Source: Clostridium sp. (GTDB lineage Bacteria; Bacillota; Clostridia; Lachnospirales; Lachnospiraceae). From it: a stretch of 64,000 bases of DNA. Made by a program: the position numbers and the translations under genes. Below, piece after piece: positions 16,494 to 25,869 of this stretch (position 1 is the stretch's first letter; every line of letters begins with the position of its first letter). The stretch spans positions 62,001-126,000 of the forward strand of contig JAGZZT010000002.1 in assembly GCA_018377235.1 (NCBI GenBank). Direction: 5' to 3'. The notes under the pieces were generated by a model, which did no database searches, was not told the origin of the DNA, and saw nothing but the letters and a program-made list of their open reading frames with translations.

Positions 16494-17800
16494 CTGGATT
16501 CCTCCTGCTTTCCTGGTATTTTAAGTTCCTTCTTTTCTCTCTGATAGAAAAATGCCGCCGTCAGGCCAAAGCAGGCCGCCAGCGCCGCCATCAGAATAAA
16601 GTAAGACAGAGCGCCTCCCATAATGCCCGCCGCACGCACAAAGGGGGAAGACAGGCAGACGGCCAGCACGCCTACCACCGTATAGCCGACAAAAATAAAG
16701 GGCTGTTTCTGCATAATCACAAGAGAATAGTAAAATAAGTTTACATAGGCATTTCCTGCCCCTCCAAGGATAATAAGAAGCAGCGCGGTCCGACAGTCCT
16801 TCAGGGCGTATCCAAGCTTGGGATAGAGAAGACTCAGAACTGGAATGCCTAAAAACCAGGCGGATCCCACAGCAAACACGGTAAGGCCGGCAATGATCGC
16901 CGCCAGCTGCTTTATCACCACCAGATAGCTGGAAAGCTCCTTTTTCTCCCAGGAAGCCGACAGCTTTGTGAGATAGGGACGGATGACAAAGCCAGCCACC
17001 AGATTGATAAAACTGGTGGGCATAAAAATTGCTCCAAATACTGACATATCCCGGCTGGCCATATTGGCGTCCACCGCATACTTGGACGCAGAAAATACAT
17101 AAAAATCAATAATAACAGAGAGAAACAGAAGAAAATTATCCCTGAACAGCCACCAGGTCTTCTGTTTTCTCACTCTCCAGTCCACACCGGAAATACAGCC
17201 GATTACAGAGACATTGAACAAAAGTACCCCCAGAATCTGGGCTCCCACAGCCACAAAACAGGCAAGCACCAGATTTTTAGTAGCCACCAGGCTTCCCATA
17301 AAGCAGATCACGGAAAGAAGCGTCCGGAAAGTATTGGATTTTCCTGTCAGATACAGGCGTCCATCTCTCTGGAACTCCGCCTCATAGGCATCGGCAAAGC
17401 CGTCAATCACCTTGTAGCCTACCATGAGAAATACCACGAGAGATTTCTCTCTGGTGTAGGTTCCTCCATGGGCAGCCACATACAGAAGGCCGAAGGCCAG
17501 AGCCGCCCCGCAGGTGATAAACCTCAGCCGCAGATACTCTCCGAAGGTATATCTCTGCCTTGTATCTGTGATATGGAAAGGCCGTATGCCAAAATAGGCC
17601 ACCATAAACATATGCTGGCCAAATGTAGTAAAAGCGAAGGTAAAATCTCCTCCTTGATCCTCACCAACCACCTGAATGACCGCAATGGTCAGCATCATAG
17701 AGGCAAAGGCGTAGAGAAAGCTTCCGATCATATTCCAGATCATGTTTCTCTGCTCGATATTCTCATCCGATCCGATGAGAAGGCATCTCAGTAGTTTCAT
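16490..17800 (-). CDS. Wzx-like polysaccharide flippase
   Basis: A 436-aa protein with about 12 hydrophobic segments, without enzyme motifs, of the polysaccharide transporter/MOP type. It would flip a lipid-linked oligosaccharide across the membrane. It overlaps the genes on each side by 4 nt (ATGA type). It is odd that the same operon also encodes an ABC-2 export permease: the two export routes may handle different intermediates, or the flippase may move a modified side chain. The assignment rests on topology and context more than on motifs. Confidence 0.72.
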   Translation of the reverse strand: MKLLRCLLIGSDENIEQRNMIWNMIGSFLYAFASMMLTIAVIQVVGEDQGGDFTFAFTTFGQHMFMVAYFGIRPFHITDTRQRYTFGEYLRLRFITCGAALAFGLLYVAAHGGTYTREKSLVVFLMVGYKVIDGFADAYEAEFQRDGRLYLTGKSNTFRTLLSVICFMGSLVATKNLVLACFVAVGAQILGVLLFNVSVIGCISGVDWRVRKQKTWWLFRDNFLLFLSVIIDFYVFSASKYAVDANMASRDMSVFGAIFMPTSFINLVAGFVIRPYLTKLSASWEKKELSSYLVVIKQLAAIIAGLTVFAVGSAWFLGIPVLSLLYPKLGYALKDCRTALLLIILGGAGNAYVNLFYYSLVIMQKQPFIFVGYTVVGVLAVCLSSPFVRAAGIMGGALSYFILMAALAACFGLTAAFFYQREKKELKIPGKQEESR

Positions 17801-18660
17801 TCACTCGTCTCCTCAGAAAACTGAAGCCGGTACGGGTAATGGGTCTTTCTCTTTTCAACCGGCGGCAGAACCATGTAATCGCCGTACATGTTCCGGAGCA
17901 TTTCGTCCAGATTGGCAGGGAAATTCAGCATTCTGCCCTCAAATTCCAGTTTCTGTAAGGGATAGCACTTTTCCCGATCCACCACATTCCAGTAAGGGCT
18001 GGTATCAGGCAGAAAAGCCATGCGCCTGGTTTTCTGCTTCCGATAGCAGCGGCACGCCTGCTCGCACCGAAAACGGATGCCTTCCGGTTTAATAGAAAGC
18101 ATCCGAAGCCCTCTGTGAACCATCCTGCAGACAGACCAGATGATCTTCGCCTTCATCCCCTTCTGCGCCAGAGTGGGTTCCGGAATACTTCTTAAAATCA
18201 GGAGCTTACTGTAAAACCAGGCCTCCCAGGACTGAATCTGGTACAGAAGCGGATTATCCGACACATTGTCCAAAACATACAAATCCAGAAAAATGCCGAA
18301 AGGACAGTCCACATCTTTCATCACCTTCTCTGCAAACACAGTCCCCCTCTTCACCAATCTGGTGGTCATCAGAGGATAATTGGGGTAATTCTTTCCATTG
18401 AGAACCAGGTACCTGTCCCCCATGGTCTTCTGAATAATCTTAACAAATTTGTCGAAATCATGCCTTGGCATGGCGATGTCAATGTCGTCGTCCCATGGGA
18501 TAAATCCCTTATGGCGGACTGCTCCGATGCCTGTGCCGGCAATTCCAAAATATTCCAGATGATATTTATCGCAGACTGCCATGAAATCATCCAGAATAGA
18601 GAGAATTTCTCCCTGCAGACGCTTAAGCGTCTCCGGTTCATAAAATTCCGGATGTCCCAT
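17797..18660 (-). CDS. licD: LicD family phospho-ligand transferase
   Basis: A 287-aa protein with the LicD signature: LKRLQGEILSILDDF at the N-terminus, GTGIGAVRHKGFIPWDDDID (catalytic acidic cluster) near residue 45, and FLDLYVLDN near 125. LicD proteins transfer phosphocholine or related groups from a CDP-activated donor to cell-surface glycans. Here the donor would be made by the nucleotidyltransferase three genes downstream. The start has GGAGGAAC upstream and lies 1 nt after the glf stop codon. Confidence 0.9.
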   Translation of the reverse strand: MGHPEFYEPETLKRLQGEILSILDDFMAVCDKYHLEYFGIAGTGIGAVRHKGFIPWDDDIDIAMPRHDFDKFVKIIQKTMGDRYLVLNGKNYPNYPLMTTRLVKRGTVFAEKVMKDVDCPFGIFLDLYVLDNVSDNPLLYQIQSWEAWFYSKLLILRSIPEPTLAQKGMKAKIIWSVCRMVHRGLRMLSIKPEGIRFRCEQACRCYRKQKTRRMAFLPDTSPYWNVVDREKCYPLQKLEFEGRMLNFPANLDEMLRNMYGDYMVLPPVEKRKTHYPYRLQFSEETSE

Positions 18661-18661
18661 A

Positions 18662-19759
18662 TTACAGTTCCTCCCTGGCCCGATCCAGCGCAGAGCGGAT
18701 CACCTTGTCCATATCATAGTAGCGGTACTCTGCCAGACGGCCTCCGAAAATAACCCGCTGCTCCTTCTCAGCCAAAGCCCTGTATTTCTCATAGAGAGCC
18801 TGGTTTTTCTCATCATTCACCGGATAATACGGCTCCATACCCGGCTTCCAGTCAGCTGGATATTCTCTTGTAATCACTGTCTTTTCCTGAGTTCCGAACT
18901 CAAAATGCTTGTGTTCGATAATCCTTGTAAACGGAGTCTCCCTGTCTGTGTAATTCACAACAGCCACGCCCTGGTAATTGTCTGTGTCCAGCGTTTCCGT
19001 CTCAAAGCGCAGGCTTCTGTACTCCAGATTTCCAAACTGATATCCAAAATATCCATCAATAGTTCCAGCATACACGATTTTTTCCGCTATATTCTCATAT
19101 TCATCTCTATGCTCCAGGTAATCCACACCTGTGCGGATTTCGCAGCCTTCAAACATTTTTTCAATCAGAGCGTTATAACCGTCCACCGGGATTCCCTGGT
19201 AAGGATCGTTAAAATAATTATTGTCATAGGTATAGCGCACTGGAAGACGGCGGATAATAAAGCCCGGAAGCTCCTTACAGTCCCTTCCCCACTGCTTTTC
19301 CGTATAGCCTTTCACCAGCTTTTCGTAGATATCCGTGCCTACCAGGCTGATAGCCTGCTCCTCCAGGTTCTTCGGCTCCCCCTGAATCACAGCTCTCTGC
19401 CGCTCAATGATCTCTTTTGCCTCCTGGGGTGTGGAGATATTCCACATCCTGCTGAAAGTATTCATGTTAAAAGGCATATTGTACATCTGCCCCTTATAAT
19501 TGGCCACAGGGCTGTTGGTATACCTGTTAAACTCCGTAAACTGGTTGACAAAATCCCATACCTCCCGGTCAGATGTATGGAAAATGTGCGCGCCGTAGCG
19601 GTGTACCCGGATGTCCTCCGTCTCCTCACAGTAAATGTTTCCTCCAATGTGATCCCGCTTTTCCAATACAAGGCAGGTTTTCCCCCGTTTTCTGGCCATA
19701 TAAGCAAACACTGCGCAGTAAAGGCCGCTCCCCACCAGAAGATAGTCGTACTGTTTCAT
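18662..19759 (-). CDS. glf: UDP-galactopyranose mutase
   Basis: A 365-aa flavoenzyme that interconverts UDP-galactopyranose and UDP-galactofuranose. Features: N-terminal Rossmann segment YDYLLVGSGLYCAVFA, LEKRDHIGGNIY, RYGAHIFHTS, and RLAEYRYYDMD near the C-terminus. The third glycine of GxGxxG is a cysteine here (GSGLYC), an unusual substitution. It is the first gene of the glycan operon, with an AAGGAGAT ribosome site. Its presence predicts galactofuranose in the surface polysaccharide. Confidence 0.95.
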   Translation of the reverse strand: MKQYDYLLVGSGLYCAVFAYMARKRGKTCLVLEKRDHIGGNIYCEETEDIRVHRYGAHIFHTSDREVWDFVNQFTEFNRYTNSPVANYKGQMYNMPFNMNTFSRMWNISTPQEAKEIIERQRAVIQGEPKNLEEQAISLVGTDIYEKLVKGYTEKQWGRDCKELPGFIIRRLPVRYTYDNNYFNDPYQGIPVDGYNALIEKMFEGCEIRTGVDYLEHRDEYENIAEKIVYAGTIDGYFGYQFGNLEYRSLRFETETLDTDNYQGVAVVNYTDRETPFTRIIEHKHFEFGTQEKTVITREYPADWKPGMEPYYPVNDEKNQALYEKYRALAEKEQRVIFGGRLAEYRYYDMDKVIRSALDRAREEL

Positions 19760-19801
19760 TTTTTTATCTCCTTCTCATCTCACGATTTTCACGATTGTTC
19801 T

Positions 19802-19830
19802 ATTTTACTATACTTGATCCGGAAAGTAAA
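19802..19830 (-). promoter_or_regulatory. Possible promoter of the glycan operon
   Basis: Minus-strand TTTACT (19825-19830), 17-nt spacer, TAAAAT (19802-19807), about 40 nt upstream of glf. The -35 is weak (4 of 6). The 277-nt gap between glf and the GGDEF gene otherwise holds only the palindrome at 19979-20036. Confidence 0.4.
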
Positions 19831-19978
19831 GGCAGGGGGAATAGCCCGAGACAAACGTATGAATGAATACTGCTTTCTTAAATCATTGCACAGCGGGCAA
19901 AAACTGCAGGCCTTGCGACTAGCTGTACAGCAAAGCTTATGGCAGGCAAGAGAAGAAATTCTTCTGCTTCTTCCATTA

Positions 19979-20036
19979 TGCACGAGGAAAAATTTTCGGT
20001 GACTTTAAATGGAACAAGAAAATTTTTCCTCGTGCA
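19979..20036 (-). terminator. Long perfect inverted repeat after the GGDEF gene, probable terminator
   Basis: A 19-bp perfect inverted repeat (TGCACGAGG plus an A/T run and its complement) with a 20-nt loop starts right at the stop codon of the GGDEF-EAL gene. The stem contains an AAAAATTTT core and no long U-tract follows, so it is not a classical terminator. It may instead be a repeat element that also limits transcription. Confidence 0.5.
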
Positions 20037-23000
20037 CTACTCGTAATGACTGTACTGATTCTTCCCCTTTTTCTTGCTCGCGTACAGAGCCTGGTCTGCT
20101 TTCCTCAGCTCTTCTTTATAATCGAAATCTTTTCCCTCTGCCAGGCTGATTCCCGCGCTGCAGGACAGGGGCACTGAATTGACTCCCCGCAGACGCTCGA
20201 ACAGCTGCGTCATTCTCCGGTCCAGAATCTCCTTGTCCGTCACATCCTTGACAAACACCAGGAACTCGTCTCCTCCCAGACGTCCAATCAAATCCTGGCT
20301 TCTAAAGGTACTTTTCAAAATTTCCGCCAGGGATTTTAACAGCTCGTCTCCTGTCAGATGGCCGAATCTATCGTTCACCTGTTTAAAATTATCTAAATCC
20401 AGGATAATGAGGGCTCCCTTTCCCTCTCCAGAGGACATGAAGTCCTGAACCTCATTCTCGAAAACTTTCCTGTTGTATACATTGGTCAAAGGATCTCTTC
20501 TGGCCGCCCGCTCCCGGGCCATCTCCCTTCGTTTTTCTGCATCTATATTTTTCATATACATGAGAGCATACATATTTTCTGTATAGCGATCCTGGAATAC
20601 GTGAAATACCAGCTTCATCCAGCACTTTTGTCCATCCATCATACGTTTAAATGATATTTTTTGAGTCTGTATTCCGTTTTTATACATGTCTTTTATGTAC
20701 TGGAGACTCAGATAGTTCTGGTACTTTTCCTGATCTTCCTGGCAGACAGCTCTGGCAGCCTGACGCTTAATAATCTCGTCAAAGCTGTAGCCAAACTCCT
20801 GATTTTCCACTTTGTAGTGCTCCCACAAGCCGCCTGACTGCATGATCTTTTCACTCTCTACATCCACCTCTGCATAGGCCACTGTCTCAGAAAGCAGCGC
20901 TTCATAGAAATCAGTTTTTCTCATATACTCCAGCTCCATGGAACGCTCTTCATCTGCCAGATCCATTAAGACTGCTATGGTATACACATCTTCTGCTTTG
21001 CTGCTTAAATGTCTTGTTTTTATCTTAAACCACTTGTATTCCCCATTCTCTCCTCGAAACAGCATTTCTCTGCTGTTCAAATCTTCTTTTTTATGAACGT
21101 CCCGGAATAATTCCCGAAATTCTCCTGCAAAATGAGGATGCACCATCTGAGTCCTGATCCAGCATTCCGGAAAATCTTCTTCCCGCACCTCACTTCCAGC
21201 CAGTATGGTTCTGCCTGTGTGAAAATAAATGGTATGTTTCTTTTCATTGTACTCAAACAGCTCACTTTTTACACCATCAGGAAGAAAATCCGGCCGTTCC
21301 AGTTCACTGATGATCCGGTGGTATCCTTCCAGGCAGATCATGCCGTCTTTGTCTCCAGCTCTGATGGTCATACAGCGGACCATTACCTCTCCCTTGGACG
21401 GATGATTCCAGGTATATTCCACCTGAATTATTTTTCCGGTGCTGATGCAGTTTTCCACTGCCATGTTGATGTAGTGGTAATATCCTGGGTTAATTCGGCT
21501 GTACCAGTGGCTATAGCATTCCTCCGGAGTAATATCCTTTGAGATTCCCATAATCCGGCGCATCACAGGATCGGGGTACATCTCGCTCTTTCCTGTTTTC
21601 GGATCCAGCCGGATCTCCCATAATCCCAGACTGGTATTTTCCAGGATCTCTGCATACTGGGAATCGGAAAGGCAGCTTCTGCAGCGCTCGCTCCGGCAGA
21701 ACTCCCCTTTTTCGTGAAGGTACGCCCGTCTTTGATAATCCAGGGTCTCCCACTCTTCCATATTAATAGCCATCTCCAGGCGGGCCTTTCTGCCCCTCCA
21801 GGAAATCAGCTTATCTTTCAATATATATCTGGAACCAAGAAATGCGTTTTCCCTTTCCCACACATGAAATTTACTTTTGCAGAGCTGTCCGTTCGTGCAA
21901 AACTCGCAGGGTTCTTTCTTGCCCTGAAGAACCTCATAGCATTTTCGTCCTTTGTAATCATAGATTCCCGTGATTTTTCTGCCCTGGGCGTTCATGTAAT
22001 AAAGCTCATATGTTTCTACATCGCTGACATAGATAATTTCATCCATTCCCTCTGCAATCGTTCCTATTTCCTCCTGGCGCAGGTTTTCCAGTACCTGTCC
22101 CTGTGTATGAAAATCAAGCCGCAGCAGCTTCTCTTCCCTTTTCTCTCGGTTCTGATACTCTTCCGTTTCCTTAAAAATATAGATCCGTTCAAAATCCTCT
22201 TTTTCATACGGCCTGGCGAAGAGAAATCCCTGGAGTACGTCCGGCTTCAGCTCCCTTAAAGCTAAAAGTTCCTCCTCCGTCTCCACCCCTTCGCAGCAGA
22301 CCTTGATCCTGGCGCTGTGAGCCAGCTCAATCATATTGCTGAGCAGCCGGTAATTATAAGCATTGTGCTGAATACGGCTGATAAAGCAGCGGTCTATCTT
22401 TGTCTCGTCCACCTCAATACTCTTTAAATAGCTCAGGCTGGAATAGCCAGTTCCAAAGTCATCAATAGAAATCTGGATTCCATAACGTTTCCACTCATAA
22501 AAAATCTTGTTAAAATAAGAATAATCCTGGAGCTGCATACTCTCTGTCACCTCCAGTGTCAGCGCCTCCCCGGGAAGATCAGACTGCTGCAAAAGCTCCA
22601 GCACTGCCTCTTTAATTCCCTTCTGACGCAGCTGAACATAGGAAATATTGACACTGATATGAAATTCCGGAATTTTCTCTCGCCACTCCCGGCACTGTCG
22701 AACCGCTGTCTGCAGCACCCACATGCCGACCTGGCAAATCATGCCGCTTTGTTCCAGAAGAGGAATAAACTCCTCTGGCCCCACTATTCCTCTGGAAGGC
22801 GACTTATAGCGAAGCAAAGCCTCCGCCCCGTAAAGGCTGTAGTCTCTGCTGTCAATCTGCGGCTGATAACAGAGATAAAAACCGCTGCAGTTATTGCGGA
22901 CAGAAGCTCTCATCTCATCCTGAAGCGCAATCTGCTCCAGATTTTTCTGATAATCATCAGAAGAAAAAAATACCAGCGTATTTTTTCCTTCCCTTTTCGC

Positions 23001-23798
23001 CCGATCCAGGGCATTCTCCGCATACTGGTAAACCTGTCCTCCATCCATCTCATCTTTGCAGTGATAAGATGCAACTCCGGCAGATACGGTACAGTATTTT
23101 TCCATCTCTCTTTTTACAGAGTTATAGAAATCCAGTGCCTTCTCCCTGTATGTTCCGGGGAAATTCACAGCAAAGCAGTCTCCCGCCAGCCGATACAGAT
23201 GAAGCGGAGATTCCGCCAGATTTTCCAGTACCTCCGTCATAGTCTTTAAAATATAATTTCCAAAGGTTCTTCCATTCTTTACATTAATACTCTTAAAATT
23301 GTCGATTCCCAGCACCATCAGACAGCCGCTGCACTGTGTGAGACAGTCAGCCATATCCTCCAGATATTTATCGTAATTCCATAGTCCCGTCAAGCTGTCT
23401 GTCTTTTGGCTTACTGCCAGCTCAGAGATGCTTCCAGCCAAAAAAACCGGCTGTCCTGCTTCGTCTTTCTGAACCACGCCTTTGCCATTTACCCATACTC
23501 TGTTTCCTTCTCTGTCTGTAATTCTATAATCCATAGTATGGCTGTCCTTAATCCCTTTGATAATTGCTTTTAAATCCTTCTGCAGCTCTCTTCGGTCTCT
23601 GGGATATACAATGGCTTCCCAACGGGCCAGAGGGATTCCCTCTTCTCCAAACAAGGGTAGCGGATATTTATCGCATATTTTATCTGAAAAATAAATTCTC
23701 TGATTAACTAAATCTAATACATAAAGGTAGTCTCTGGCGCTCTCTGAAAAAAAATGAACTGTCTTTTTATATAACTGCAGTTCCTCATTTATATTCAT
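20037..23798 (-). CDS. Large c-di-GMP signalling protein: PAS, degenerate GGDEF, EAL, PAS-like, GGDEF
   Basis: A 1253-aa protein with no obvious TM segments, so probably cytosolic. Order: PAS-like sensor (about 10-130); a first GGDEF domain whose active-site motif reads AGDCF, so probably catalytically dead; an EAL domain with GAEALLRY, EVTES, DDFGTGYSSLSYL, EGVET and QGFLFARP, the residues expected of an active phosphodiesterase; a middle region with a CEFC...C cluster and a CRSERCRSC cluster and PAS-like repeats; a C-terminal GGDEF domain with intact GGDEF and an RSQD inhibitory site five residues before it. It could therefore both make and degrade c-di-GMP. The start at 23798 has AGGA 7 nt upstream; other ATGs lie at 23804 and 23834. 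Confidence 0.9.
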   Translation of the reverse strand: MNINEELQLYKKTVHFFSESARDYLYVLDLVNQRIYFSDKICDKYPLPLFGEEGIPLARWEAIVYPRDRRELQKDLKAIIKGIKDSHTMDYRITDREGNRVWVNGKGVVQKDEAGQPVFLAGSISELAVSQKTDSLTGLWNYDKYLEDMADCLTQCSGCLMVLGIDNFKSINVKNGRTFGNYILKTMTEVLENLAESPLHLYRLAGDCFAVNFPGTYREKALDFYNSVKREMEKYCTVSAGVASYHCKDEMDGGQVYQYAENALDRAKREGKNTLVFFSSDDYQKNLEQIALQDEMRASVRNNCSGFYLCYQPQIDSRDYSLYGAEALLRYKSPSRGIVGPEEFIPLLEQSGMICQVGMWVLQTAVRQCREWREKIPEFHISVNISYVQLRQKGIKEAVLELLQQSDLPGEALTLEVTESMQLQDYSYFNKIFYEWKRYGIQISIDDFGTGYSSLSYLKSIEVDETKIDRCFISRIQHNAYNYRLLSNMIELAHSARIKVCCEGVETEEELLALRELKPDVLQGFLFARPYEKEDFERIYIFKETEEYQNREKREEKLLRLDFHTQGQVLENLRQEEIGTIAEGMDEIIYVSDVETYELYYMNAQGRKITGIYDYKGRKCYEVLQGKKEPCEFCTNGQLCKSKFHVWERENAFLGSRYILKDKLISWRGRKARLEMAINMEEWETLDYQRRAYLHEKGEFCRSERCRSCLSDSQYAEILENTSLGLWEIRLDPKTGKSEMYPDPVMRRIMGISKDITPEECYSHWYSRINPGYYHYINMAVENCISTGKIIQVEYTWNHPSKGEVMVRCMTIRAGDKDGMICLEGYHRIISELERPDFLPDGVKSELFEYNEKKHTIYFHTGRTILAGSEVREEDFPECWIRTQMVHPHFAGEFRELFRDVHKKEDLNSREMLFRGENGEYKWFKIKTRHLSSKAEDVYTIAVLMDLADEERSMELEYMRKTDFYEALLSETVAYAEVDVESEKIMQSGGLWEHYKVENQEFGYSFDEIIKRQAARAVCQEDQEKYQNYLSLQYIKDMYKNGIQTQKISFKRMMDGQKCWMKLVFHVFQDRYTENMYALMYMKNIDAEKRREMARERAARRDPLTNVYNRKVFENEVQDFMSSGEGKGALIILDLDNFKQVNDRFGHLTGDELLKSLAEILKSTFRSQDLIGRLGGDEFLVFVKDVTDKEILDRRMTQLFERLRGVNSVPLSCSAGISLAEGKDFDYKEELRKADQALYASKKKGKNQYSHYE

Positions 23799-23991
23799 AT
23801 TCATTTCCTGCCTTTCTTCTTTCCATTTTATCATCCCTTGGCTGATTTCTCCATGAAAATTTTCATAAGAAACGCAGGCTGCTATACAAAAGAAACAAAA
23901 AGCATCTCTCTGAAACGGCGAAAAGAGGACGCGCCAGACTCAGACAATCTCTGGAACACATCCTCTCTTTTAAAACAATTTTTCTTTTATT

Positions 23992-24013
23992 CCGTCAGTT
24001 GCAGCACTGACAG
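23992..24013 (-). terminator. Weak hairpin after leuA
   Basis: GTCAGT pairs with ACTGAC across a 6-nt loop, about 20 nt past the leuA stop on the minus strand. No clear U-tract follows. It is listed as a possible terminator only. Confidence 0.3.
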
Positions 24014-24032
24014 TCTCTGACTTTCCTGCCGT

Positions 24033-25709
24033 TTAATTTTCTGTGTAAAACAGACGGTTGACCGCGCTGAAAATACCGCGGATAGAAGCTCTTGTGATAT
24101 TGGAGCTGATTCCCACACCGTAGGTAGTGCGGCCGCTCTTTACATCTAACAGGTGGATATAGGAAGCCGCCTGAGCTCCTGAACCAGAGCGCAGCGCATG
24201 CTCTGTGTAGTCCAGAACTCTGATTTCCACGCCCAGAGCATTTTCCAGTCCTCTCTGAATCGCATCGATCGGTCCGTTTCCAACTCCTTCAAAACGCTTC
24301 TCCCCGCCGTGATCTGTGTAAATCACATCTGCCACAGTAGCAAACTCGCCCTCGTCCAGCTCTCTGTCTGTAATCTGACATTTTCTGAAGTGAACTGGTT
24401 CCTTGCGATCGATGTAGTTCTTCTGGAACTCTGCAAAGATCTGCTCTGGATCCACCTCGCCCTGTACCTCTGCAATTTTTTGAATAATATCTGCGAATTC
24501 CTTGTGCATTCCCTTAGGAAGCTTGAAACCGTAGAAGGTATCCATAACAAAGGCCACGCCGCCCTTGCCGGACTGGCTGTTAATACGGACTACCGGCTCA
24601 TATTCCCGGCCAATGTCGCTGGGATCAATAGGCAGGTAAGGCACCTCCCAGATGCCGTCCGTCCTCTTGGAAAGAGCCTGCATACCCTTGCTGATAGCAT
24701 CCTGGTGAGAACCAGAAAATGCTGTAAATACAAGCTTTCCAGCATATGGATGCCGCGGATCCACAGGCATCTTGGTACACCGCTCACAGGTGTCTACAAT
24801 CTCTCTGATATTTTCAATCTCCAGCTCCGGGTTAATTCCCTGGGAGAACATGTTATAGGCAATGTTTAAGATATCCACATTTCCTGTCCGCTCGCCGTTT
24901 CCAAGAAGTGTTCCCTCCACTCTCTCAGCGCCTGCTAAAAGAGCCAGCTCTGTAGCTGCGATTCCTGTTCCTCTGTCATTATGAGGATGAATGCTTAAAA
25001 TAATACTGTCCCTGTCCTTGAAATGATTGTTCATCCACTCAATCTGATCTGCATAGACGTTAGGAGTTGTCATCTCTACAGTAGCCGGCAGATTAATGAT
25101 CATCTTTTTCTCGGGAGTCGGCTTCCACTCCTCCTGGACAGCCGTACAGATATCCAGGGCAAAATCCAGCTCTGTGCCTGTAAAGCTCTCTGGAGAATAC
25201 TCCAGGATAATCTCCCCATCATGGGTCTGCATATATTTCTTTACCAGCCTGACGCCCTCCACGGCAATCTCCTTGATCTCCTCCCTCTCCTTGTGGAACA
25301 CCACGTCTCTCTGGAGAGTAGAAGTGGAATTATAGATGTGAACAATAGCCTTTTTGACGCCCTGAATCGCCTCGAAAGTACGCCGGATCAGGTGCTCTCT
25401 GCACTGTGTCAGCACCTGGACAGTCACATCATCCGGAATCATCCTGCGCTCTACCAGCTGTCTTAAAAAGTCAAACTCAATCTGGGAGGCAGCCGGAAAT
25501 CCGATTTCAATCTCTTTAAATCCCATCTTCACCAGAAGGCGGAACATTTCCATTTTCTCTTCCACCACCATCGGCTCGATCAAAGCCTGGTTTCCATCTC
25601 TCAAATCTACGCTGCACCAGATCGGCGCCTTCTCAATCTCCCTGCCAGGCCACTGTCTCTCCGGGAAATCCACTACAGGAACTCTCTTATATTTCTTATA
25701 ATTCAGCAT
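24033..25709 (-). CDS. leuA: 2-isopropylmalate synthase
   Basis: A 558-aa DRE-TIM enzyme that condenses acetyl-CoA with 2-oxoisovalerate, the first committed step of leucine synthesis. Motifs: WCSVDLRDGNQAL (catalytic Arg/Asp), SIHPHNDRGTG (metal-binding HxH), GNGERTGNVD, and a C-terminal allosteric LeuA-dimer domain ending VGISSNITRASIRGIFSAVNRL. It belongs to the long LeuA type. The ATG at 25709 is preferred to a TTG 15 nt upstream because GGAGGAAAA lies just before it. leuA stands alone here; no leuBCD is adjacent. Confidence 0.95.
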   Translation of the reverse strand: MLNYKKYKRVPVVDFPERQWPGREIEKAPIWCSVDLRDGNQALIEPMVVEEKMEMFRLLVKMGFKEIEIGFPAASQIEFDFLRQLVERRMIPDDVTVQVLTQCREHLIRRTFEAIQGVKKAIVHIYNSTSTLQRDVVFHKEREEIKEIAVEGVRLVKKYMQTHDGEIILEYSPESFTGTELDFALDICTAVQEEWKPTPEKKMIINLPATVEMTTPNVYADQIEWMNNHFKDRDSIILSIHPHNDRGTGIAATELALLAGAERVEGTLLGNGERTGNVDILNIAYNMFSQGINPELEIENIREIVDTCERCTKMPVDPRHPYAGKLVFTAFSGSHQDAISKGMQALSKRTDGIWEVPYLPIDPSDIGREYEPVVRINSQSGKGGVAFVMDTFYGFKLPKGMHKEFADIIQKIAEVQGEVDPEQIFAEFQKNYIDRKEPVHFRKCQITDRELDEGEFATVADVIYTDHGGEKRFEGVGNGPIDAIQRGLENALGVEIRVLDYTEHALRSGSGAQAASYIHLLDVKSGRTTYGVGISSNITRASIRGIFSAVNRLFYTEN

Positions 25710-25812
25710 ATTATTTTCCTCCAATTCTCAAGTATTTCCGGTTATTTCATCTGGTTTTCACTCAAGCCCTGGAGTCGATAAACCACGCCGTAATGTTTTA
25801 CTATGAAAATTG

Positions 25813-25845
25813 TTATCTTCTCAGGTCTAACCCCATGTTCATCAT
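25813..25845 (-). CDS. Possible 10-residue leader peptide of leuA
   Basis: A short reading frame encoding MMNMGLDLRR begins 18 nt after the predicted transcription start, with AAAAGGA immediately upstream. It contains a TTA and a CTG leucine codon separated by Asp. It may act in translation-dependent control of leuA, but no terminator is obvious between it and leuA. Chance occurrence is possible. Confidence 0.3.
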   Translation of the reverse strand: MMNMGLDLRR

Positions 25846-25869
25846 TCCTTTTCCTAAAAATATGACGAT

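Noticed and set aside
19789..19983. 64-codon minus-strand frame between glf and the GGDEF gene
   Set aside because: Its start lies in the palindrome arm, there is no ribosome site, and the product is Cys/Ser-rich with no recognised family.
22659..23249. Plus-strand frame antisense to the GGDEF-EAL gene
   Set aside because: The opposite strand carries an uninterrupted multi-domain protein; no ribosome site on this strand.
23838..24020. 60-codon plus-strand frame between the GGDEF gene and leuA
   Set aside because: No ribosome site and no recognisable product; the region contains the leuA 3' hairpin.
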